64,000 nt of DNA, taken from NCBI GenBank assembly GCA_016124975.1, contig WGMP01000004.1, forward strand, positions 1 to 64,000, in the 5' to 3' direction. The translations under genes were made by a program, and so were the position numbers. Under the pieces are notes generated by a model, which saw only the letters and a program-made list of their open reading frames with translations, was not told the origin of the DNA and ran no database searches. Position 1 is the first letter of the stretch, and each line of letters opens with the position of its first letter. Shown piece by piece: positions 1 to 7,322 of the stretch. The stretch is from Phycisphaera sp. (GTDB lineage: Bacteria; Planctomycetota; Phycisphaerae; Phycisphaerales; SM1A02).

Positions 1-334
1 CATCAGGGGTGCCCGCATGCTTCAGCATGCGGAACGGATGATGTCAGCCGTCGACTCCGACGCGTGTCGTCCCGCAGGTTGAAACCTACGGGTACCCCTG
101 GTTGGCGACTCCCACGACCCGAACCTCGCGACACGAACATCAGGGGTGCCCGCATGCTTCAGCATGCGGAACGGATGATGTCAGCCGTCGACTCCGACGC
201 GTGTCGTCCCGCAGGTTGAAACCTACGGGTACCCCTGGTTGGCGACTCCCACGACCCGAACCGCGCGCCACGAACATCAGGGGTGCCCGCATGCTTCAGC
301 ATGCGGAACGAGTGGCGTCAGCCGTCGACTCCGA
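1..334. repeat. 137-bp tandem repeat, two full copies and one partial
   Basis: Copies start at 1, 138 and 275. The first two are nearly identical, and the third stops matching after about 60 bases at 334. Each unit carries two inverted repeats: CCGCATGC-ttca-GCATGCGG, a perfect 8-bp stem, and CCCGCAGGT-tgaa-ACCTACGGG, a 9-bp stem with one mismatch. No credible protein spans it. The first copy may begin before the window. The hairpins recall REP-type palindromic elements, but I cannot assign a family. Confidence 0.9.
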
Positions 335-414
335 AGGTTCGCATCGCGCGACACAACGGCCCGAGGACGCGCTTCGCGTTTGCAGCCCCGCATCGGCTCT
401 GCTCAGATGCGCGC

Positions 415-816
415 GTGCTTCTTGGCGCGGGCGACATCATCGACCTTGAGCAACTTGATCAATTCGTGCTCGTGCTGCTTGCGGCGGTCGGAACAGCCCT
501 TGGCGCGGTCGCCCGCGACGCGCTCGTGCATGGCGCGCGCGGCGCGCTCGGACGCGCGGACATCGGGCTCGCTGCGGCGCAGGTCGCGGCGTGCGTCGTC
601 GCGGGAATGTGCGCGGGCCTCGGAGAACCCACGGCGTCGTTCCTCGTCGCAGGCTTCGCGGGCGGACTCTCGACCTGGAGCGCCCTCGCGGTCGAGCTCG
701 TCGGGTGGTGGCGCGCGCGGCGGTGGGGTCTGATCGCCTTCCATGGCGCGCTGGTGCTGGCGCTCTCGATGGCCGCGTTTCTTGCGGGCCACGCCCTCGC
801 AGGAGCCTCCGCGTGA
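415..816 (+). CDS. crcB: Fluoride channel CrcB/FluC, first subunit of a pair
   Basis: This is a small membrane protein of about 133 residues with four hydrophobic segments. It has the N-terminal signature AAVGTALGAVARD and the TM3 signature GFAGGLSTWSAL, which match FluC/CrcB channels that export fluoride from the cytoplasm. The family is normally about 120-130 residues. There is no ATG; GTG at 415 is my choice, and GTG at 466 would give 116 residues. Neither has a clear ribosome binding site. The pore position usually filled by Phe is Trp, and the Asn of the NxxG motif is absent. The stop overlaps the GTG start of the second crcB copy (GTGA), so the two probably form an unequal heterodimer, as known in some Firmicutes. 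Confidence 0.8.
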   Translation: MLLGAGDIIDLEQLDQFVLVLLAAVGTALGAVARDALVHGARGALGRADIGLAAAQVAACVVAGMCAGLGEPTASFLVAGFAGGLSTWSALAVELVGWWRARRWGLIAFHGALVLALSMAAFLAGHALAGASA

Positions 817-1259
817 CGGGGGCGCGGCGCGCCATGCTCGTGGCCACGGGTGCCGCGTTCGGCGGGATCTTCCGCATGGTGCTTGCGGTGCTGCTGCCCG
901 TCGCCGCGTCCGACCCTGCGCTTGCCGCGCCCGCGCTGCTCGTCGTGAACATGTCGGGGTCGCTTCTCGCGGGGTTCCTGCGCGGGCTCGCGGCCGACGA
1001 GGAGCGTGCGGGCCGCGGCGCCGAAGGCATGGAGGCGCTCATGGTCGTCGGCTTCTGCGGCGGGTACACAAGCTACTCCGCCTTCGTGGCCTCGCTCTAC
1101 GAGGGCGTCGCAGGCGGGCTGCCCTGGACCGTTGCGCTCGCGGCGGCGACGCTCGTCCTCTGCCCGCTTGCGGCCGCGCTCGGGATGCGCGCCTCAGGCG
1201 GCCCGAGGGGCGGATATCCTGCGAAACCCGTCGGTCGCGCAGAGAGAGAGCCCGCTTGA
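813..1259 (+). CDS. crcB: Fluoride channel CrcB/FluC, second subunit
   Basis: This is the second fluoride-channel subunit, about 148 residues with four hydrophobic segments. It carries the motifs NMSGSLLAGFLRG and GFCGGYTSYSAF, which are closer to the family consensus than those of the first copy, since the NxxG asparagine is present. GTG at 813 overlaps the stop of the upstream gene, which suggests coupled translation; ATG at 834 is the alternative. Its own stop overlaps the TTG start of nadE (TTGA at 1256-1259), so all three genes are probably one transcript. The first TM3 Phe position is Tyr here. A function in fluoride efflux is family knowledge; a dimer of the two copies is inference. 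Confidence 0.85.
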   Translation: MTGARRAMLVATGAAFGGIFRMVLAVLLPVAASDPALAAPALLVVNMSGSLLAGFLRGLAADEERAGRGAEGMEALMVVGFCGGYTSYSAFVASLYEGVAGGLPWTVALAAATLVLCPLAAALGMRASGGPRGGYPAKPVGRAEREPA

Positions 1260-2905
1260 AAGTCGTCCTCGCCCAGTTTCGCACGCCCATTGGTTCGCCC
1301 GACGCGCTGCGCCCGCACCTCGAGGCGCTGCGTGTGGCGAAGGAGCGTGGCGCGGACCTCGTCGTCTGTCCTGAGCTCTCGCTTCTGGGCTACCCACCGC
1401 GAGACCTGCTCCTGCGACACGGCGCCGCGGCGCGTGCGCACGCGATGGCGGAAGCGCTCGCGCGCGAGGTTCCTCCGTCGATCCTCTTCCTCGCGGGGCT
1501 TCCCGTTCCTGCAGCGCAGCGGCCGTTCCGAAACGCCGTGGCCTTGATCCGCGGCGGTCGAATCGAGGGCTATGCCACGAAGCAGTTGCTGCCGAGCTAT
1601 GACGTGTTCGACGAAGACCGCTACTTCGAGCCCGGCGAGGCGACGACCGTGGTCGAGCACGCGGGTGAGCGCGTGGCGGTCCTTCTCTGCGAGGACCTCT
1701 GGCAGGCGGGCGACGCGGCAGGGCAGCGGCGCTACGCGCGCGACCCCGTCGCCGACGCGAGGGCGCAGGGTGCGACGGTGCTCGCGGTGCTCTCGGCGAG
1801 CCCATTCGTGGCTGGCAAGGACGCGCGGCATGTCGAGCTCCTCGCCGAGCGAGCGCGTAGGGCGGGGGCGTTCGTTGCGAGCGTGAACGCCGTCGGCGGG
1901 CAGGACGACCTTGTCTTCGACGGCGGCTCGCGACTGGTGTCGCCCGACGGGCGCGTGCTCGGCGCGTGCGCGCGCTTCGCGGAGGAGAGCACGGTCGTCG
2001 ACATCCGTGCGGAGGGGAGCGCGGTCGTGACCGAACGCTCCGATCCCGACGCGGAGCGCTTCCACGCGATCGTGCTCGGCATCCGCGACTACTTCGCCGC
2101 GACGAAGAGCACGAAGGCGATCCTCGGCCTCTCGGGCGGCATCGACTCGGCGCTCGTCGCTGCGCTCGGCGCGGCTGCGATCGGCGCGGAGAACATCACC
2201 GCGCTCCTCATGCCGTCGCGCTACTCGTCGACGGGCTCGATCGACGACGCGCGTCTCTCGGCGCAGACGCTCGGACTCGGCCGCACCGAGATGCTGCCGA
2301 TCGAGGAGATCCACCGCGCCGTCGAAGGGACCGTGGGCGACGCGTTCGCGACCGACGGGCTCGCGGGCGAGAACCTGCAGTCGCGGGCGCGCGGGCTTCT
2401 CGTCATGCTCGCGTCGAACGCGACGGGCGCGCTCGTCCTGACGACAGGGAACAAGAGCGAGTACGCGACCGGCTACGCCACGCTCTACGGCGACATGAAC
2501 GGCGCGCTCGCGCCGATCGGCGACCTCTACAAGACTGAGGTTTACGCGATGGCGCGCATGCTGAACGCGCGCTTCGCGGAGTTCGGCTTCGCACGGCCGC
2601 CGATTCCCGCGGCGAGCATCGACAAGGCGCCGAGCGCCGAGCTTCGCCCGAACCAGACCGACCAGGACTCGCTGCCGCCGTACGAACTTCTCGACGCCGT
2701 GCTGCGCGTCCTCGTCGACCGCGAGGGCTCGCTCGACAAAGCGGTCGCAGCGACGGGTGCCGCACGCGAGGCCGTCGAGCGCATAGCGCGCATGCTCGAC
2801 CGCGCGCAGTTCAAGCGCGACCAGGCGGCGATCATCCTCAAGCTCTCGCCGCGCGCCTTCGGCCGCGGGCGGCGCTATCCGATCCTCTCGGGCTGGGAGT
2901 GGTGA
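1256..2905 (+). CDS. nadE: Glutamine-dependent NAD+ synthetase
   Basis: This enzyme makes NAD+ from deamido-NAD+ using ATP and ammonia released from glutamine. It is 549 residues, the usual size for the two-domain form. The N-terminal nitrilase-type glutaminase has the triad Glu40 (CPELSLLGY), Lys109 (KQLLPSYDVFDEDRYF) and Cys145 (LLCEDLW). The C-terminal synthetase has the P-loop SGGIDS at 293-298 and the later motif TGNKSEYATGYATLYGD. I chose TTG at 1256 because it lies directly at the family's N-terminus (KVVLAQFR), follows an AGAGAGAG purine run, and overlaps the stop of crcB. Longer in-frame upstream sequence is only the shadow of crcB. Confidence 0.96.
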   Translation: MKVVLAQFRTPIGSPDALRPHLEALRVAKERGADLVVCPELSLLGYPPRDLLLRHGAAARAHAMAEALAREVPPSILFLAGLPVPAAQRPFRNAVALIRGGRIEGYATKQLLPSYDVFDEDRYFEPGEATTVVEHAGERVAVLLCEDLWQAGDAAGQRRYARDPVADARAQGATVLAVLSASPFVAGKDARHVELLAERARRAGAFVASVNAVGGQDDLVFDGGSRLVSPDGRVLGACARFAEESTVVDIRAEGSAVVTERSDPDAERFHAIVLGIRDYFAATKSTKAILGLSGGIDSALVAALGAAAIGAENITALLMPSRYSSTGSIDDARLSAQTLGLGRTEMLPIEEIHRAVEGTVGDAFATDGLAGENLQSRARGLLVMLASNATGALVLTTGNKSEYATGYATLYGDMNGALAPIGDLYKTEVYAMARMLNARFAEFGFARPPIPAASIDKAPSAELRPNQTDQDSLPPYELLDAVLRVLVDREGSLDKAVAATGAAREAVERIARMLDRAQFKRDQAAIILKLSPRAFGRGRRYPILSGWEW

Positions 2906-2906
2906 C

Positions 2907-4700
2907 ATGCCGATCCGCGTCCTGCCGCCCGAACTCGTGAACCAGATCGCGGCAGGCGAGGTGGTCGAGCGTCCTGCGAGCGTGGTGAAGGAACTCGTCG
3001 AGAACGCGATCGACGCGGGCGCGCGCACGGTGCTCGTCGAGGTCGAGGGCGGCGGCGCAGAGCTCGTGCGCATCACCGACGACGGCGGAGGCATTCCCGA
3101 ACACGAACTGCCGCTTGCGGTCGCCGCGCACGCGACGAGCAAGGTCGCGACAAGCGACGACCTCGCCGCGATCCACACCTTCGGTTTTCGCGGCGAGGCG
3201 CTCGCGTCGATCGCAAGCGTGTCGCGCTTTCGCATGCAGTCGTGTGTGCACGGCGCTGCGAGCGGCGCGGAGATCGCGGTCGAGGGAGGCGCGATCGGAC
3301 CCGTGCGGCCCGCGCCCGCGCGCCCGGGCACCGTGGTCGAGGTTCGCACGCTCTTCTTCAATGTGCCCGCGCGGCGCAAGTTCCTGAAGTCTGATTCCGC
3401 GGAGACCGCGCGCGTCACCGAGACGGTCGAGGCGCTCGCGCTCGCGCATCCGACCGTGTCGTTCGAGCTGCGTTCGAACGGGCGGCGGCTCCTCGACCTT
3501 CCCGCGACGGCGGAGCCCGCGAAGCGCACGCTCGATGTCCTCGGCGCGGAGCTCGAGCCCGAGCTTCTTGAGTTCGAGGAGCGCTTCCCCGAGCTCGGCG
3601 GGCTCGTCGTGCGCGGATTCGCGGGCAAGCCGGGAATCGCGCGCCCCTCGTCGCGCGCGATCCGCATCCACCTGAACGGGCGCCCGATCATGGACCGCAC
3701 GGTGCTGCATGCGGTGCGCGAGGCGTATCGCGGGCTCGTCGACCCGGCGCGCACGCCGACGGTGGCGCTCATCCTCGAGCTCGATCCGCGCGAGGTCGAT
3801 GTGAACGTGCATCCTGCGAAGAGCGAGGTCCGCTTCCGCTCGCAGTCGGCGGTGCATTCGGCCGTGCGCAAGGCGCTCGAGCGCACGCTGCGCGCCGCGA
3901 ACCTCGTGCCGAGCTTCGTGCCCGATGCGCTGCGCGCGCCCGCGGAGCCGTACACGGGCCCGCGCGCGCCGCTCTTCGGAAGCGGACTGCCGCGCACGGC
4001 GGGAGCAGGCGCTTCGAGCGACTTCAGCGACTTCGCCGCGCTCGCGGCCGCGACGCTTTCCGCGCCCACGATCGTCGAGCCGTCCGCGGGCGCGGCACCG
4101 GCCGCCGAGCCCGTGCTCGCAGCGGAGTTCCCGTACATCCAGCTCCTCAACGGCTTCGTCGTCACGGAGGACGCAGACGGCATCGTCATCGTCGACCAGC
4201 ACGCGCTGCACGAGCGCGCCATGTTCGCAGCGTTCCTCGCGCGGCTCGAGCAGGGGCCGCTCGAATCGCAGCGTCTCCTCGTGCCGATCGTGGTCGAGAA
4301 GAGCGCGCGCGAGGTCGAGATCCTCGGCGAGATCGCGCCGCTTCTTGCGCGCCTCGGCGTGGAGGCGCGCCCGTTCGGCCCGCGCTCGATCGCGGTCGAG
4401 GCGGTGCCGACGCTGCTTCACTCGCGCAACGCCGACGCCGCGGACTTCGTCGGCGACCTCCTCGACAAGGCGGTCGAGCACGGGTCGCTCGTCTCGCTCG
4501 AGGCGGCTTTGCACGAAGTCGTCGACATGATGGCCTGCAAGGCCGCGGTGAAGGCGGGGGACTCGCTCACGCCGACGGAGATTCGCGGGCTTCTTGCCAT
4601 GCGCGAGTCGATCGAGCGTTCGACCGCGTGTCCGCACGGGCGGCCCACATCGATCCGCATCGCGCGCGGCGAGCTTGAGCGCCGATTCGGGCGAAGCTGA
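2907..4700 (+). CDS. mutL: DNA mismatch repair protein MutL
   Basis: MutL is an ATPase that links mismatch recognition by MutS to strand removal. It is 597 residues. The N-terminal GHKL ATPase has NQIAAGEVVERPASVVKELV, DDGGGI and GFRGEALASI. The C-terminal dimerisation/endonuclease part has IVDQHALHERAMF, ACKAAVKAG and CPHGRP, the motifs of nicking-type MutL. The first motif, normally DQHA-x2-E-x4-E, has Ala where the last Glu is expected (4198-4235), so nicking activity is uncertain. It starts one base after the nadE stop, with ATG at 2907, and is probably co-transcribed with nadE. No mutS is in the window. Confidence 0.95.
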   Translation: MPIRVLPPELVNQIAAGEVVERPASVVKELVENAIDAGARTVLVEVEGGGAELVRITDDGGGIPEHELPLAVAAHATSKVATSDDLAAIHTFGFRGEALASIASVSRFRMQSCVHGAASGAEIAVEGGAIGPVRPAPARPGTVVEVRTLFFNVPARRKFLKSDSAETARVTETVEALALAHPTVSFELRSNGRRLLDLPATAEPAKRTLDVLGAELEPELLEFEERFPELGGLVVRGFAGKPGIARPSSRAIRIHLNGRPIMDRTVLHAVREAYRGLVDPARTPTVALILELDPREVDVNVHPAKSEVRFRSQSAVHSAVRKALERTLRAANLVPSFVPDALRAPAEPYTGPRAPLFGSGLPRTAGAGASSDFSDFAALAAATLSAPTIVEPSAGAAPAAEPVLAAEFPYIQLLNGFVVTEDADGIVIVDQHALHERAMFAAFLARLEQGPLESQRLLVPIVVEKSAREVEILGEIAPLLARLGVEARPFGPRSIAVEAVPTLLHSRNADAADFVGDLLDKAVEHGSLVSLEAALHEVVDMMACKAAVKAGDSLTPTEIRGLLAMRESIERSTACPHGRPTSIRIARGELERRFGRS

Positions 4701-4738
4701 GGGCGTTCTACCCCGTGCCGTTGGCGCGGCTCAAGCGC

Positions 4739-5044
4739 TCAGCGGCGCTCGCTCGGCTTGTCCGACTCCGCGTGCAGCACTTCGGTGAAGACCGTCTCGC
4801 CCGTCTCGAGCATGCGCTCGATGTAGGGCCTGCAGATGCCGCAGCAGCTGCCGCACCCGTAGCGGCGCGCGATCTGGTCCATCGTGGCGGGGCGCTCGTC
4901 GAGCTTCTTCTTGAGGTCGCTGAAGCGAAGGTCGAAGCAGACGCAGCGGTCGATGACGAGATCGCCGCGGCCTGCGTCGCGCGCCGTGTCATCGCGCTGC
5001 GGCCGTTCCCTTCCTTCTGCTTGTGTCGACGAATCGTGTCCCAT
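4739..5044 (-). CDS. Bfd-like (2Fe-2S)-binding ferredoxin
   Basis: This is a 101-residue protein whose core matches bacterioferritin-associated ferredoxin. Cys34-x-Cys36 (DRCVCFDL) is followed about 28 residues later by YGCGSCCGICRPYI, containing Cys64, Cys67, Cys68 and Cys71. The family binds one [2Fe-2S] cluster; Bfd itself helps release iron from bacterioferritin. The first 30 residues are polar and extra to the family. ATG at 5044 has GGAG six bases upstream. It lies 29 bases after the pseudopilin gene on the same strand, so it is probably the last gene of the riboswitch-led unit. Whether its partner is bacterioferritin or something corrinoid-related cannot be told; no bacterioferritin gene is present here. 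Confidence 0.85.
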   Translation of the reverse strand: MGHDSSTQAEGRERPQRDDTARDAGRGDLVIDRCVCFDLRFSDLKKKLDERPATMDQIARRYGCGSCCGICRPYIERMLETGETVFTEVLHAESDKPSERR

Positions 5045-5073
5045 CGCTGCTCCGGAACCTCGCGTGGCGAAAG

Positions 5074-5877
5074 TCAGCGCGGATCATACGAACGGTCGTC
5101 GTGGGAAAGGAAGCCGTTCTTCGGGAAACCCATCACTTCATCGAGGAGTTGCGGAGTCGCATTTCCGCCTTCGCAGCAGTCGCACTCGCCGCGAACATGG
5201 CCGTCGAGATATGCGACATGCGTGCATCCGCCATGTCGGAACGCCTGGGCGCCCGCGTAGACGGTGGCGAAGTCTCCCTCGACCGTCGCGCTCGGTGCGC
5301 GCATGAACTTGTTCGCGCCGCCGCGCCATCCGCCGTCGCCGAAGAGCGCAGTCGTGTCGGTGCGGCGGAAGTTGCCCGTCGCAAGGCCGCGTCGCGCCAC
5401 GGCCCATCCGTCGCGCCATGCGCCGTTCGCATCGACCTCGGGGAATCTTCCCTCTGCGCCGATGTACGAGGTGTTGTAGTTGTAGCCCGTGTAGGGATCC
5501 GCGCCGAAGGTCGACGGGCCGAGGTAGTCGGGGCACTGCTGCACGGAGGTCGGGCTCGAGAGGTAGCTCCAGAGAATGCCCGGGCGGACCACGCCGCCGG
5601 GATGCTGCTCGTGGTCCCACGCACGCGTGACGAGGCCGGCAGGCGACATCTCGTAGAGGACCGCCGCGGGATAGCGCTCTGCGTTCTGCAGCGCATAGGC
5701 GTGCGCCGCGAGCGCGAGCTGCCGCAGGTTCGACTGGCAGTGGCCCGAGCGCGCGTTGGCGCGCACCGCGCTCGTCGCTGGGACGACAAGCGAGAGGAGC
5801 ACCGAGACGATCGCGATCACGACGAGGGTCTCGACGAGCGTGAGGCCGCGGTGCGCGCGGAGCGGTTCGTGCATCAT
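5074..5877 (-). CDS. H-X9-DG type pseudopilin (prepilin-like surface protein)
   Basis: This is a 267-residue protein with a type II secretion/type IV prepilin N-terminus: a short basic leader, then HRG|LTLVETLVVIAIVSVLL, with cleavage after Gly11, Glu at +5 and a hydrophobic helix. The rest is periplasmic or exposed and ends with an H-X9-DG signature (HGGCTHVAYLDG), typical of the very abundant planctomycete pseudopilin family of unknown function. It has a Cys cluster GECDCCEGG near the C-terminus, plus CPDYLG and GHCQSN, so metal or disulfide chemistry is possible. ATG at 5877 overlaps the upstream TGA (ATGA) and follows GGGAGCGGGA. It belongs to the cobalamin-riboswitch unit. Confidence 0.88.
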   Translation of the reverse strand: MMHEPLRAHRGLTLVETLVVIAIVSVLLSLVVPATSAVRANARSGHCQSNLRQLALAAHAYALQNAERYPAAVLYEMSPAGLVTRAWDHEQHPGGVVRPGILWSYLSSPTSVQQCPDYLGPSTFGADPYTGYNYNTSYIGAEGRFPEVDANGAWRDGWAVARRGLATGNFRRTDTTALFGDGGWRGGANKFMRAPSATVEGDFATVYAGAQAFRHGGCTHVAYLDGHVRGECDCCEGGNATPQLLDEVMGFPKNGFLSHDDRSYDPR

Positions 5878-6908
5878 CGTCCCGCTCCCCATGCCGCGAG
5901 GAGGATGGCGAGGTCGGACGCGCCGACGACGCCGTCGCCGTCGAGATCGGCTGCCATGTTCTTGCCGCCAGACGCGCCCCAGGCGGAAAGAAGCGTCGAG
6001 AGATCGCCCGCGCCGACGACGCCGTCGCCGTCGAGATCGGCGGGCGAACCGACGGGCTGCACCGCCGCGATGGCGTCGATCTCGGGCGACATGCCCGCCG
6101 CGCTTGGGCCAGAGATTCGCACGAAGCGCGCGCTTGCGAGTCCGAGCGCGCCGATGTCGATGCCTGCGCCGCCGCCCGACCCCGCGTAGCGCTCGACGAC
6201 CTCGTCGTGCGAGAGCCCGATCAGCGCATGAATCGTGATGCTCGGGTCGACGGGACGCGTGAAGTCGCTCGCGACCTTGCCTGGAACGGTCGAGAACGGC
6301 CCCACATCGAGGTAGCCGAGCGTCGGGAAGAGCCCGTCGGCTGCGAGGCCGACGACGGTGCGCCAGTCGACGCCATCCGCGCTCACGGCGATGGTGCCGC
6401 CCTCCGAGGCGATTCCCGCGACGACGCCGAGCCCGAACGCGCCGTCCGTGAAGAAGGCGTTGCCGAAGACGAGGATGTCGACGCCGAACGGGTGGCGCGG
6501 GTCATCGAAGACCTCGCGGTCGAAGGCGAGGATGATTTCACCGCCGACTCCGAGCGAGACGACCTCGTTCGGGCGAAACGCCGGCTGGAACGGGGTGACG
6601 GCGCCCGGGATCAGCCCCTCGCCCGTGAATCGCTCGGGCGGTCCGAGCGCGACGAGCGGATTGTTGAAGCCCGCCACGGAGCCCGCGCCTGCCGTGTAGG
6701 AGACCACTTCCGAGGCGAAGGGAAAGTCCGCGCGCGACTGTGTGGCGACAGCGACAGCGACGGCGACGGCGACGGCGACGACTCCCAGCGTTTGACGCAT
6801 GCTGCGGTGCGCCATCCCGAGACGGCTTCTCGCTCGCGACGACGAAGCGGGGCATCTCGACGGAGCATGAGAAAGGGAAACGGACAGAAGGCTGCGCGAC
6901 AGGCGCAT
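5874..6908 (-). CDS. Secreted surface protein with two dockerin-like repeats, cobalamin-riboswitch controlled
   Basis: This is a 344-residue exported protein. After a long signal region with the run GVVAVAVAVAVAVA comes a beta-rich domain of about 250 residues: YTAGAGSVAGFNNPLVALG, then VVSLGVGGEIILAFDREV, DILVFGNAFF and TIAVSADGVDWRTV. As I recall, the last motifs resemble surface proteins found with cobalamin-riboswitch loci in Bacteroidetes and Verrucomicrobia; this is unverified. The tail holds two dockerin-like Ca-binding repeats, DLDGDGVVGAGDLSTLLSAW and DLDGDGVVGASDLAILLAAW. ATG at 6908 was chosen for its GGAAGGAG site; the ATGs at MAHRS and MRQTL are alternatives. The riboswitch upstream implies that expression falls when cobalamin is plentiful. 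The stop overlaps the pseudopilin start. Confidence 0.85.
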   Translation of the reverse strand: MRLSRSLLSVSLSHAPSRCPASSSRARSRLGMAHRSMRQTLGVVAVAVAVAVAVATQSRADFPFASEVVSYTAGAGSVAGFNNPLVALGPPERFTGEGLIPGAVTPFQPAFRPNEVVSLGVGGEIILAFDREVFDDPRHPFGVDILVFGNAFFTDGAFGLGVVAGIASEGGTIAVSADGVDWRTVVGLAADGLFPTLGYLDVGPFSTVPGKVASDFTRPVDPSITIHALIGLSHDEVVERYAGSGGGAGIDIGALGLASARFVRISGPSAAGMSPEIDAIAAVQPVGSPADLDGDGVVGAGDLSTLLSAWGASGGKNMAADLDGDGVVGASDLAILLAAWGAGR

Positions 6909-6914
6909 GTGGCA

Positions 6915-6988
6915 CTCCTTCCGGGAGCTCGCGCCCGGATCGGGTGCGCTCCGTTCCGGGAGCGCGCGGCGAGTGTCCGAACGGACAC
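6915..6988 (-). promoter_or_regulatory. Candidate expression-platform hairpins between riboswitch and start codon
   Basis: Three inverted repeats lie between the cobalamin aptamer and the ATG at 6908. They are a 6-bp stem at 6973-6988 (GTGTCC-gaac-GGACAC on the plus strand), a 7-bp stem at 6946-6965 (GCGCTCC/GGAGCGC) and a 4-bp stem at 6915-6927. The last pairs CTCC with the GGAG of the ribosome binding site. This suggests translational control by hiding the binding site, but alternative folds were not computed. Confidence 0.5.
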
Positions 6989-6994
6989 CGTCGT

Positions 6995-7215
6995 GCCTGG
7001 GCAGGTCTTCCGACTTCAGGACCGCCAGAGGCGGCGCTGCAGGCGCCTTCCCGGCCCGAGGGCCAGTGGCTGCCGCGCGAGAAACCTGCGCGGCTGCATG
7101 CAACGGGATGCGTACATCCTCCTGTCACGGCGGCGCGACCGCGGCGGATTTTCACCGCCTTCCCTCGCCGCGACGCACGCGCGTCGCGGCGCCGAAGTTG
7201 CCTTCGGACGCCCAA
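6995..7215 (-). ncRNA. Cobalamin (B12/adenosylcobalamin) riboswitch aptamer
   Basis: Read on the minus strand, the conserved pieces occur in the right order: GGGAAGGCGGTGAAAATCC, then CGCCGTGACAGG, then CAGCCACTGG, then GGGAAGGCGCC, then the B12 box AGTCGGAAGACCTGCC at 7015-7000, which has one mismatch to consensus. A 5' hairpin, CCGAAG-gcaa-CTTCGG, precedes it. It lies just upstream of the dockerin-tailed surface protein gene, on the same strand. In the family, binding of adenosylcobalamin or another cobalamin turns the downstream genes off. The 5' edge is approximate. Confidence 0.93.
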
Positions 7216-7223
7216 GCGGCGCG

Positions 7224-7229
7224 AGTATA
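7224..7229 (-). promoter_or_regulatory. Possible -10 element for the riboswitch transcript
   Basis: TATACT on the minus strand, just upstream of the riboswitch, resembles a sigma-70 -10 box. The matching -35 region (around 7252-7247) is poor. This is a weak call based on position. Confidence 0.35.
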
Positions 7230-7243
7230 CGGACCAACGCCTG

Positions 7244-7273
7244 TTGACGGGTTCTTGTCGCGGGCTGTACATT
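7244..7273 (+). promoter_or_regulatory. Candidate sigma-70 promoter for the HEAT-like gene
   Basis: TTGACG at 7244-7249 and TACATT at 7268-7273 are separated by 18 bases. They stand about 50 bases before the ATG at 7323, in the short region shared with the divergent riboswitch unit. Confidence 0.5.
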
Positions 7274-7322
7274 CCACAATCCGCCTCGGAGCGACCTCCG
7301 AGCGGACCCTTAGGAGACCTCG

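Noticed and set aside
1-334. A CRISPR array.
   Set aside because: The repeats are 137 bp, directly adjacent and without unique spacers, and no cas gene is nearby.
1097-4222. A 1041-codon minus-strand open frame opposite nadE and mutL.
   Set aside because: It lies entirely antisense to two well-supported genes and has the Arg/Ala/Ser-rich composition that strong GC bias in third positions creates. No domain is visible.
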